A program made the translations under genes and the position numbers. Source: Fallopia convolvulus (taxonomy: Eukaryota; Streptophyta; Magnoliopsida; Caryophyllales; Polygonaceae). From it: 64,000 nucleotides of DNA. How positions within the stretch are numbered: position 1 is the first letter of the stretch; every line of letters starts with the position of its first letter. The notes beneath the pieces were generated by a model, which was given only the letters and a program-made list of their open reading frames with translations, was not told where the DNA came from and searched no databases. Below, in pieces: positions 9,683 through 20,142 of the stretch. Location: NCBI GenBank assembly GCA_964016875.1, contig OZ024733.1, positions 5,138,984-5,202,983 of the forward strand, given 5' to 3'.

Positions 9683-10859
9683 ATGGACCAACTTTTTGAG
9701 ATATTGTCATAAATGTCAGCCAAACAAGTTCTCAAACTCTCATCCCTCTCCAAATCTCTATATAGGTTCTTATCATTACCCTCATTTGTGGAAAGGCAGA
9801 CGGTTCGCTCTTCTGTCGTTGATGGCGGCTTTTTCCTCTAACGTGACTTCCTGTCACCCAAGCCCACATTACACGTCCTCCCGGGAACCTCACCGTCCAC
9901 CGGCATCCCTAGTGAGTCGCTCTCCTTCATATATGAAACCTGCCATGTTTTGGCCTCTAGCCAGGGTTTACTCCTCCTCTGTAAGATAACAAGTTCATAT
10001 AACACCAAAAACTTGTTCCTTTGCAATCCTGCTACGAGGAGCTACACCACACTTCCTTTCCCCGCGTGGCTCAAATCAAGACAGTGGACCGTCTTCGAGT
10101 CCACCCTTGAGCGCCACCCAAGAAACCTCATCAATATTGACCCTCAGTTCGAGGATTATAGTGTTATGATTCTGGTACACAGGGAGAGCAATTCAGATTA
10201 CCAATTGGCAATGTATAGCAAAGGAAAGTGGGAGGTACACACGTTAAGCCAGGAGGGGCGATAATTTACCTTATGGATGCTTGTTGCTCTCTTACGAGGA
10301 GGCATTGTCATACATTACATGAGTTACGAGATTTTACCTAACAGGCCGAAGGAACCGTACTTGGTGGCTTATGATGTGGGCATGAAAGTGTTTTCAAGAA
10401 GGTTCAAGCTGCCAGAGGGTTTGTTGAAGCGCGGAGAGTACCGTGAATTTCAACCATTATTGTCAAGTGGAAGAGACCAAATATTAATGGTGGTGAAACT
10501 ATCGGTCTTGTGAATATACATAGCAAAGATGTCGAGTATAAAGAGCTCATGTTTACAGTGTGGGTGTTGGAGAACTATGAGAGCGGGTCATGGAGGAGGG
10601 TGGTCCAGAAGACCATGGCTGAAATGGGAGTGTCCGAAGAGGAGTTGGGTTTTGTGAGTGATTACTGTGCTATTGTTAATGGGACGGGTTTGATGTTTGC
10701 GAGCAAGAGTTGAGTGTTTTTATACCACATGGAAGGAGCCCACTCCGAGAGGCTAGAGGTGGTAGGAGAGCTTGAATATTGGGGTCATTGCCATTCGTGC
10801 TCTATGCTAACACTCTTCGCCCCGTTTATGCAGGGGAGAGCCAAGTTGTTACATTTTGA
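9683..10859 (+). pseudogene. F-box protein pseudogene
   Basis: The N-terminus resembles an F-box (MDQLFEILS, then AKQVLKLSSLSKSLYRFLS). It is followed by an F-box-associated region with SSQGLLLL, LFLCNPATRSYTTLP, a VWVLE strand and a C-terminal LRPVYAGESQVVTF. F-box proteins are substrate receptors of SCF ubiquitin ligases. The copy is dead. In-phase stops lie at 9710-9712, 9839-9841 and 10262-10264. A frameshift lies near 10505, a TGA at 10711-10713, and another frameshift near 10795. No introns are needed to follow the homology. It sits between element 1 and a LINE tail and is the only trace of a host-type gene in the window. Confidence 0.8.
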
Positions 10860-10904
10860 TTGTTTGCTCTACGCCCCGACAACATTCGTGTCCATGATTG
10901 TTTT

Positions 10905-11210
10905 CTCTACGCTAAACCTGTGGATCGTTATCACCCCTTATTTAGCTTGGTCTCTCAGTGCCTAGACTTTATTTGAAGAGACTAGCTTGTCTTGTTTCGT
11001 CATATTTATAGGGAAGCGAATGTTGGCGCAGACTGCCTAACGTCTTTTGCTTTTTCTTTTAGTCTAGGCTTTCATGTATTGCTTGACCCGCCGAATGGTG
11101 TTTATTCTTTGCTATCTGCTGATGTAAGGGGTCGGGTTATCCCCCGTTTGCTTACTACTTAGCCTTTTTTCATTATTAATAAAATTCCCCCTTGAGAGGA
11201 CAGAGAGTAC
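10905..11210 (+). pseudogene. LINE 3' remnant: RNase H domain tail
   Basis: One frame from about 10915 to the TAG at 11160-11162 reads like the RNase H C-terminus of plant L1-type LINEs: SLVSQCLDFI, then FRHIYREANVGADCLTS, then a PPNGVYSLLSADVRG tail. Two stop codons (near 10973 and 10982) interrupt it just before the HIYREAN motif. The untranslated tail runs to about 11210 and includes AATAAAAT. The rest of the LINE is missing, as is usual for 5'-truncated copies. I see no poly-A tail. Confidence 0.68.
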
Positions 11211-11830
11211 GTGTTGCCTCTCCTTCTACCAAAAAACGTACGAATTACACGTTTAATTTAATCTATTATAAAATATTTAATATGGTTTTTTTATAAGTTC
11301 CAAAAATAGGGTGTTACTTTCCAAAAATAATTATACATATCTTATCTTTAAAAAAATTATCTTATCCAAAAATAAAACTAACATATTGAATATTTTGTTA
11401 TATAAATACAATTAATTTAAAAATCTAATTAAATGTCAACCAATCAAATTGATTTAAAAAATATGGGCGATGTGGTTCCGTGTGGGGCTGTTTTAATTAT
11501 TATTTTAACCTCTGTTTTAGTATATAGTAATGATGATATATAGCATAAAAAATATCTTAATAATATTCCTATAACTTAAAGCGGAGGTTAAAAAAATCAT
11601 TAAACGCCACATGTCACTTTTAGATTGGACCACACCACCCTTTTTTTTAAACTAATCTTCTATTTTTGGATATGATAAATTCTTATCCAAGTTTTTAGAA
11701 TATAGGATAGATAATCCTATTATTACACAATCTTTTATTTTTGGATATGATAGATAGGAAGATCATTAGGATATTTTTTATGCTATCATAAAAATTCTGG
11801 AATATGTATTTTATTTTTATATCATATAGA
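11211..11830. other. AT-rich repeat DNA, no gene
   Basis: No ORF. Short stretches recur in inverted form beyond the MITE. For example, the 25-bp AT-rich sequence near 11329 containing ACATATCTTATCTTTAAA pairs with the stretch near 12560. This suggests an older foldback or Helitron-derived repeat around the MITE. Confidence 0.45.
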
Positions 11831-12412
11831 GCAAGGTTCAAATAAAAAAACTCCTTATCCTATAAAATAAGGAGCGTTTAGAGCCCTTGGATCAAGTTGA
11901 TCCAAGGGTTGAGATTCTATCCCTTTTAAGGACGCGGTGGCGTTTTGGTAATTTCTCGAAAATTACAAAAGTGCATTGCTATCGTGAAAAAGTGCATTGC
12001 TAAATACAAAAAGTGCATTAGTAAGCCAAAAAAGTGCAAACAAAAATGAAGCCAACAGGGCACACTCCATGTTGGGTTCATTGTAAAAGTGCATCGTTAT
12101 GGTGGAAAAATGTATTGCGAAATACCTAAAAGTGCATTACTAAACCAAAAAAGTGCATCATCCTAAGAGTCCAATTGACTCGATTCCGATTGAACTCAAT
12201 TGCCCAAAATATTTGGGTTTAGTAATGCACTTTTTGGGTTTAGTAATGCACTTTTTCACCATAACGATGCACTTTTGTAATTTTCGAGAAATTACAAAAA
12301 TGTCATCGAGTCCTTAATTTCCAAGAATATCAGCCCTTGGATCAAGGAGATCTAAGGGTTCTAAACGCTCCTTATTTTATAGGATAAGGAGTTGTTTTAT
12401 TTGAACCAAACT
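11831..12412. mobile_element. MITE with long TIRs and AAAAGTGCATT iterations
   Basis: The ends form a terminal inverted repeat of well over 100 bp. GGTTCAAATAAAA then CTCCTTATCC at 11835-11860 is matched by its complement at 12384-12406. Further in, GTAATTTCTCGAAAATTAC also pairs between the arms. The interior repeats AAAAGTGCATT many times. There is no coding capacity. A shorter relative with the same terminal consensus is at 17758-18026. I could not fix a target duplication, so the superfamily is open. Confidence 0.72.
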
Positions 12413-13189
12413 CTCATTTTTTAACTAAGATATCTTAACTGATTATTTTTAATTGTTTATATTTATATGTTAAATAAAACAATCAATATATTAGTTTTTT
12501 TAAATATCTTTTCATATATTAATTATTATTATTATTTTTAGATAAGTTACTATTTTAAAGATAAGATATGTATAGTTTTTTAAAAATATTCTCGCCTATA
12601 TTAATTTATAATTATTATTTTTGGAAATAATAATTTTTTGTAGATAAAATATGTATATTTTATTAAAAATATCCTATATAAAATGACACATGTCAACCAC
12701 AAATTGAACCACATCATCCATCTTTTAATACCCTATATAATTGAGCTATTTTTGATTGGTTGAAATCTAATTGTTGACCAATGTATAAATATTTTATTTA
12801 TATCTTAAAAAATAAATTATTTATATTTGTTTATTGATTTCTGAAACAAAATAAAAAAAATTGATTCACATAATTTATTTAAGATAACTTGATTTAATTT
12901 ATTTTTTAAGTATTCTTCAATTTGAATATTAATAATAATAAAAAGTTCTAAATTCTAGAAAAACTTAAAAGATAATTTTATTAAAATAATTTATTTAAGA
13001 TAACTTGATTTATTATTAAATTGGGATATTACTAATAAAAAAGAGTTCTAGATTCTAAAAAACTTTTAAGTTTATCTTAGTTATACACAAATTAAAAATT
13101 AATTTGTGCCTTAAGATCATGATTATTTGTTCCTAAATAATTCATGTATTTGAAAAAAAACTATTATTAATATTTCGTTTAAGCAAAAT
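12413..13189. other. AT-rich body, probably part of a Helitron
   Basis: No ORF. The segment leads into a Helitron 3' terminus at 13217 and is very AT-rich. It shares short similarity with the segment inside the CACTA element near 54330-54740. The 5' end of this Helitron is not identified. Confidence 0.4.
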
Positions 13190-13217
13190 CCGTACAAAGT
13201 ACGGGAATACATACTAG
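13190..13217 (+). mobile_element. Helitron 3' terminus
   Basis: A 6-bp stem hairpin, CCGTAC AAA GTACGG, is followed 9 bp later by CTAG and a host T. This matches the CTRR-T terminus of Helitrons, which lack TIRs and target duplications and insert between A and T. A close copy in the opposite orientation lies at 54305-54332. Confidence 0.72.
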
Positions 13218-13894
13218 TTAAATATCTATGTTCGAGATTTAGGACCAGGGCATAGAGGCAAAGCGCACCACCCTCTTAATTTGGGCCTATTAAATTATTA
13301 ATTGAAATCCGGCCATACTTCGGCCCATTAAAAAAAGATTTGATAGGTAAATAGCCCATTACCATTAACTAGCCCAACTTACAGCTTTTCCAAAGAAATG
13401 CAAGAACTTTTTTATTCATTCGGAGGAAAGATGCATCAATCAAACTCAAAGAGTTTCTTTCTTTCTTCTTTTATCAAAAAAAAAAAAAAAGAGTTTCTTT
13501 CTTCTAATGTTGGATATATTTCTAACTAAATTATTAATTGAAATCCAGCCATAAATATCTGGCAAAATTGTGACGTAAAACACTGTAATTCTGTAAGAAA
13601 AACATAGATATGAACAACACTTGGATCATTCATGACTAGAGTAAAACATTTCCATTTATTTTCATTTAAATTAATTCTCTAGGTCTCTTAAGTGGTTAAA
13701 ACTTAATTACCTTGGTTGCTAATTCCTGAGCACTTAGTTGATTGAATACTTATGTTGCCAAGATTAGTAGAACTAACATTATTATGCACTACTTATTACC
13801 AAAGATTGACACTAACGTGAATATATGGTAAAAGTTACACCTATAAAATATTCTAACAAGAAAAAGGCAGGCAGCGATTAACTTTTTTATAAAA
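13218..13894. other. Intergenic, no gene seen
   Basis: No supported ORF. A short GAGTTTCTTTCTT duplication flanks a run of about 15 A near 13480. Confidence 0.5.
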
Positions 13895-14305
13895 ATTAGG
13901 AAAATTCCTTTTGGTGTCCGTAAGTTTTTGCCTTTTCTTTTCGGTGTTCAAGAAAAAAAAACTTATTTCTTTTGGTACCCTTGATGTTTTGGCTTTTCCT
14001 GTCGATGCCCCTATCCGATCCAAATTAGTTAAATTCAAGCTCACCATTGTGTTCCTCATCCTTAAATTAGTAGGATTTCACTCTTAAAATACTTAAATTC
14101 ATTTTGATGTTCTAATAATCAAATCCTACTAATTTAAGGGTGATGAACATAATGGTAAGTTTGAAATTAACTAATTTGAACCGGAGAGGGATATCAACGG
14201 GAAAAAGTCAAAACCTCAGGGGTACTAAAAGGAAAGAAATAAATTTTTTTCTTGGACACCAAAAGAAAAAGACAAAAACTCAGGAGCACCAAAAGAAATT
14301 TCCCT
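13895..14305. mobile_element. Foldback / MITE-like element
   Basis: The two halves are imperfect inverted copies over roughly 190 bp each: TTTTGGTGTCC, TTTTTGCC and AGGATTTCACTC-type stretches reappear complemented in the right half. The ends AGGAAAATTCC and GAAATTTCCCT are both flanked by AAAAATT, a possible 7-8 bp target duplication. There is no coding capacity. Confidence 0.65.
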
Positions 14306-14918
14306 AAAAATTACAATATGTTGTGATATCGATGGGGAGGAGTAATAAGTAGTACTACTAAGCACTTTTGGGATCCAGCAAGAAAGTGAAAGCTCCTTTA
14401 TGTTTGACATTTTGCTAAAGGTGAACAGAGAAATGCCATGAATATCAATTTTGAGTTTGCTAGGGACAGTATATTATGTAGTGAAGATGTAAAAAGATCC
14501 AATTTTATTGTCTCATCTTGCTACATCATCATGACATTAATCCCCATGTAATAACTATGCATATCACAAGGTTCCCTCCCACCACTTTGATATCATATGG
14601 ATGCATTGGAAATCAGTAGATCAATTTGCATTCAAGCTTGATTGGACATGCACGAGTTAGCTAGCATGCGAGTTTAAATTTCCCTCTCATCTTTTCTAGC
14701 ATTTGTAGGTCGTCTACTCTAGCTCGACTCGTAACTCGTAACTCGGGATATGGGTGGATACATACAGACCCCCTAGATCTCGCTCCAACGAGATATACTG
14801 AATAGTACGTGTTATTGCTCTCTAACTAACTTCGAATGAAGGTTATATATGCAAGGAAGGGGTGAAAAAGGCATGAACTTATACAACTTATTTTGAACAA
14901 ATTTAAAAAATATATATA
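14306..14918. other. Intergenic, no gene seen
   Basis: Ordinary AT-rich sequence. No ORF, RNA gene or repeat boundary is recognised. Confidence 0.45.
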
Positions 14919-17190
14919 GGGGAGCACTCTGGTACAATAGATATTGTGGTGTAAGTGTGTGGTTAAAGATATATCGTTGGATTGTAATAAATCATCGATT
15001 GTTAATTAAGGTGCATATTATAAGCTATATGGGGTTGTTGTGGATAATTAAAACAACGATCATTTAAAAAAGAAAATTAGCAGATATGGGCGACATTTGT
15101 GGGAGAATAGTCGTTGAAAAGAATTAGAAAAAATGATGAAAATCTTTGAATTTTAAATTTGGAAATTGCTAAATTTAAGGGATTCTGAAATTAAAAAAAA
15201 ATCCCACCATTTTTTTTATATATGGCAGTTGCATGATTTTAGGGGTTGAATATCTATTAGTCGACATTTGAAAAACATAATATGATTGTTTGAATAATTA
15301 TAGAATCATATAATATTTATAGACGAGGTGTGAATAACTCATTTTGATTGTTTGAATAACTTAATTTGATTGTTTGAATAATTATAGAATCATAAAATAT
15401 TTATAGTCGAGGTTTGAATAACTCAATATGATTGTTTGAATAACTCGGTTTAACACATGTGATAACACAAAACTTATTTGATATAATTACATTTCATATA
15501 TGGATACAATAATATCAATATGAATAACTAAATAAAAGTAGTTGAAAAACAACATTATTCATCCTGAATAACTAAACTTATTCAATGGTATACTATTGAA
15601 AACTCGGTTTTGAATAACAATTATTGAATAACAATGTATACTATTGAATACATTCAAACTAAACTTAATTGAATAACAATTACAATGCTTCTGAAAAACA
15701 ATCTTAATATTGTGAAAAATATGTGATTCTTTGTATTAAGTTATGCTATCATTAATCATTACACTGCTTTTGAATAACAATTACAATGCTTATGAATTAC
15801 AATTCTTTTTTGGACCGAGGTCAAATACATCAACATTATCATCATTTGGAACATGTTCCCTGGTGCGAAGTCTTTTAAATTGGACCTTGGTGCGCTTTGA
15901 CTTTTCTCCAATGTCCAACTGTTGATCATTATTACCACTTGTTCCATTTGAAAACTCTGTTAAACACAAATGATATCAGTGTTGCAAAAGCATACCATCC
16001 AAAGTGAAAAAGTATATTGCAAGACTTGAAAAACAATTGCAAAACTGTCATACACATATCATCAGTGTTGCAAAACCATACCATCCAAAGTGAAAAAGTA
16101 TATTGTGATACTTGAAAAACAATTGCAAAACTGTCATACACATATCAGGGTTGCAAAACCATACTATCCAAATTGAAAAACACTCGTTTCATATGCTTAT
16201 CCAGTCAATGCTTATTATTGAAAAACCATAGTATTTATTGTGAATAATATTGATCATTATCTCCTGTTATTCCCTAAACTTAATAAAGGGATGTAAAAAT
16301 CTCTTACAATGAATTGAACAATATCAATGTTATTCTCAATAACAACAACATAAATGAATAACAAAGCACACATAAATGAATAACAAATCACTTCAAATAT
16401 TTATGATATCAAAACACGTCTATATGAATAAAAACTCATGCATATATGAACAACAAAATAAACATATATGAAAAACAATTTATGAATATGTGAATAACAA
16501 AACACGTATAGATGAATACCAAGACATGAGTATATGAAAAACAAGCCACGTATGTATGAAAAACAACGTATGCATTCATGAATAACAAAATCCAGAAACA
16601 TCAACATAAATATCAAAGATTCAAATCCAAACATAATTAATTCATTTCGATCAGATTAGACTGATTTCAATCTCCCCATCAACCGATCGAATGGAAGACA
16701 CCATTAATTAATCAATCAAGAGTCAAGTCCAACCTTTAAAGTCAATCGCTTATAGGCGTATTTAACATCCGCCTTGGAAGCGAACGACGACAACCCTAAC
16801 ACAGCGTAGTGGTTGACTCCGGCGGCCGAGCACGTCAATCAGCGTCGAGAGCCCAACAGAGCGACAAACATCGCCGGGGAGGAGGATCCGTCGGATTGGT
16901 TAATCCCTCTGAAATTGAAACGAATGGGATAAATCTAATTTCGGAGAGAGAAAATAAACGTTAAAAGGAAAGAGAATTAATATGCTTGAAATTTTAGGCT
17001 ATTTCAACCGAAAATAAAAACCGTAATTGATTCTTTCCCTAATAGAAATTATCCCGTAAAACGCCCCCATCTATGCTTTTTACACCCCTTTTCTTTTAAA
17101 TCCTATCCATTCATTTATTCCAATCCGACAGATGTCCTTTAACCACATGTTTACACTCTAAGAGATGTTTTTACTATAGCATTATTCTAT
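14919..17190. mobile_element. Mutator-like non-autonomous TIR element (2.3 kb)
   Basis: Diverged inverted ends of about 75 bp share the core GTGTAA..TGTGGTTAAAG and a following GTCGGATTG..ATAAAT. The flanks are both AT repeats, so a 9-bp duplication cannot be proven. Inside, 15240-16640 is a dense series of GAATAAC and GAAAAAC motifs. No transposase is visible. A GC-rich patch at 16770-16900 differs sharply from the rest and may be captured host sequence. The Mutator assignment rests on TIR length only. Confidence 0.5.
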
Positions 17191-17757
17191 ATATATGTGT
17201 GTATATGTATATATGTACGAAAGAAATAAAGGGCAAAAGGCGAGAGGGAGGCTCAAACGGAATAAAATGCTTTATTTTATGGCTTTTGTGTGGATGGGCT
17301 AGCAATGTCAAACCATATGATATAATGAATTATTATTATTATTATCATTTCTTTAACCTGTAGTATGAAATAATTACCTAGTTGGAGAATTGATGATGAA
17401 CAAATTAGCTATGAAGAGATAATGGCCAGCATATGGCAATAATGGACTATGACTTTTTAGGGCCTATTCATCGAGCTTATAATTGTTGAGGGTATAAAAC
17501 AGTTCCCAATATCTTCATTATCAACATCATCATGCTAAAAACCAAAAGTTTCACATAAGGAGGTTTGATTTTAAGTGATCAATAGTATAATTTATTTATT
17601 TTTTTACAAAAATGTGATGATTCATATCGTTCTGCTTTTTATCCTATCAAATTTGGTTACACTGGGAGTGGGGTCCAAAGTTAGTTGTTTAACTGTTGGC
17701 CTATCATTTTTAATATCGTTCCGATTAACCAAGTTACGCGAATTTAATGTTCTTTTA
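17191..17757. other. Intergenic, no gene seen
   Basis: AT-rich. No supported ORF. Confidence 0.45.
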
Positions 17758-18026
17758 GTTTAGTTCAAATTAAATAAACTCTTATCATGAAACAAATTCT
17801 TATCATCAAATGAATGTATTTTTTCTAGTTCGTAGTGTATTTTTTCTATTTCAGAATGCGCTTTTTCGGATTTGCACTTTTCGTATTTTGCAGTGCACTT
17901 TTTGTGCTTTTTGTAGTGCGTTTTTCGGATTGCACTTTTATATGAAAAGTGAACTACGAATTAGTTAGGAAAAGTGCATTCGTTTTACGTTTTAGGATAA
18001 GAGTTTATTTCATTTGAACAAAACTC
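17758..18026. mobile_element. Short MITE related to 11831-12412
   Basis: GTTCAAATTAAATAAACTCT at 17763 pairs with its complement at 17998-18017 with one mismatch. The interior again contains several AAAAGTGCA/TGCACTTTT motifs. It is about half the length of the first copy and non-coding. Confidence 0.7.
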
Positions 18027-19228
18027 TGTTTTTTTTTACTTCATTATCGACCAATATATTAATGAATCAATGGAAAAGATCATAAGAGAAGGAACGTATA
18101 TGAAAATTGAGAATAAAGTACATTTATTTTTCAAGAATCAACTCTTCAAATTAAACTTTTGATGAATTTTACGGATATTTTTTGAAAATTTTGTTTGGAA
18201 GAAATATACTATTAGTGTACAATTTCAATCAAGGATTATACTAATAAGATTCTTCTCTCTTCTTCTTCAGTGATCTTCACTCTTCCCTCTAAATATGTAA
18301 AACAATTGAATAAGAGAGTGGGGCCCCTTAATCAATTTCTGATGTCTAAGTTAGAGAGGGTCTAATGTCGATGTGTGTCGAGATAAGCAAGTAGAGAGCG
18401 AGTATTCAATTTACCTTCCAAAGGCTATGGATTTACGTACTTATAGGAGAAAAGAGGAGGGAGTTCGAACATCCTCTAAAGCCGGTCGAATATCCTTGCC
18501 TATGGTTGGGATGGTTCTTGCCCCCAAGCAAGGCGAGATTAATCGATCTTTAATTAATAAGATAGAATCATTACTCTCCCATAAATTATCATAAATAAAA
18601 TAATAAGAGATAGATAACAATAACAACAACTAAGATAATATCCTAAAATAAATATATCAAGTCTAGGCATAATAAATATCATAACAACCTATAATTATGT
18701 ATTAAAGGTGTACCTTTTCGAGTCACCAAAACGATTATGGCCACACCTCATATTTACAAAATTAATTTTTATTCCTAATATTTTAACTTTTTCCTATTAA
18801 ATTCTTCTTTAACTATTTAAATCTATCTTTAACATCAAACAAATATCTATTTAGTATAATAATATCTTTTGAAAACTTTCTTATACAAATATTTAAAATT
18901 AAAGATAACAAATTTAAAATATTTTAAAATAAGTATAAATATCTTTTTATCTTTAATCATGATATCTTTTCATGAATTTATTTATAGATATATATATATA
19001 TATTCTTTTAATAATAAAAATTAATGATAAATACTTATAATGTTTAAAAATAGAAAAAATAGGTGATATAATATTTAATAGATATATTGAAATATTTGAT
19101 AATCTCTAAATTAAGCTACATAGAACGTAATAAAAAATTATAAAAAATATAATATTTAATCTTATATAATCTTTACTTTATCGAGCCACAAAATGAAGTT
19201 GGCCCTGATGGTGCGCGAAATAGCGATG
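18027..19228. other. AT-rich DNA left of element 2, possibly the 5' part of a split Helitron
   Basis: No ORF is supported. From about 18700 the sequence resembles in composition the stretch right of element 2 that ends in a Helitron terminus at 39008. Element 2 may therefore have landed inside that Helitron, but I cannot see a diagnostic 5' TC end. Confidence 0.35.
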
Positions 19229-20089
19229 TGTGAACAGTGAATACGGAGCACGAGGTAAGAAAAACTAATGAGGTCCCCGAGATCTTTTTCCAACGATCTT
19301 TCCCATACCCCTCCAAAAAAGGCAGAGTCCCTGCTCTCGCAAAGCCTCAAGCCGCGGGGACGAGGTCCTAACCTCGCGAAACTCACTAAGTAGGGCGGAC
19401 AGGCAGCTCGTCTACCAAAAAAAATGAGGTCCTAATCTCGTGCACTCAAAACCTGACATTTCCGCCAACCTAACCAGTCAAAAGCCACCTAATTCCCGGC
19501 CAATGGGCCACCACCTACGTTTGGACTAATCAAATGGCCGAAACTCAGGCATCCCACATCGGAGGTTGGCAAAAACCATGGTCTCCAAACATTTATAAAT
19601 AGGAGAGGATTTCGGGGGTTGCAAGGGGTCGAAAAACATCTTGAACTCAAGAACTATCTTGTTGATTGAAGATCGACGTGTTGAATATAATCATCGTAAA
19701 GACTGCGCTACAACCAAGAGAAGCTCCACAAAAAGACTTCAAGTCGCCCAAAGAGTCCTCGTCTCAACCAGGATCTCGCTCAAGCCGCTTCACAAACTAC
19801 AATCTGTGTAAACACTCAAGTGTACAACCTCGCTCGATAGACGTCAAGTTCCACTTGTAATAAGAATAAATCTCGCTGGTAGTTTGTAAAGCAATAACCT
19901 CGCTGTAATCAAGAGATCTCGGAGCTTTGTTAAGCCGAGGCCTCAAATCTTGTGTAAAGAGATCTAGGGCATAATCTCGCCATTGTAATCCCGCTCTGAA
20001 ATCATAAATAAAAAGCAAGGGTTTATCTCGTCGAATAAATACAATCTCGTTTCTTGTCTTTTAGCATTGGTTTATTTCGAGCTTCATCA
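19229..20089 (+). repeat. Element 2 5' LTR
   Basis: It begins TGTGAACAGTG and ends GCTTCATCA, and is repeated at 37787-38642. Many differences from its partner are C/T or G/A, as expected from decay of methylated cytosines. Confidence 0.92.
19594..19602 (+). promoter_or_regulatory. TATA box of element 2 5' LTR
   Basis: TATAAATAG lies within the LTR, about 500 bp upstream of the primer site. The same box is at about 38152-38160 in the 3' LTR. Confidence 0.6.
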
Positions 20090-20090
20090 C

Positions 20091-20109
20091 TGGCGTCGTC
20101 TGTGGGAAC
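20091..20109 (+). promoter_or_regulatory. Primer binding site of element 2
   Basis: TGGCGTCGTCTGTGGGAAC starts one base after the LTR. This form is familiar from other plant gypsy elements. It differs from the element 1 site, so the two elements use different primer tRNAs or one site has drifted. Confidence 0.75.
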
Positions 20110-20142
20110 CTCTTCATCCTAAGTAGTTTCTCGACGAAGAAA

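Noticed and set aside
15743..16634. ORFs in the GAATAAC/GAAAAAC motif field
   Set aside because: The frames are produced by the repeated motif and have very biased composition with no domain.
18373..18629. Short ORFs of 62-73 codons on both strands
   Set aside because: No similarity to a known protein is apparent, both strands are open, and there is no promoter or splice context.
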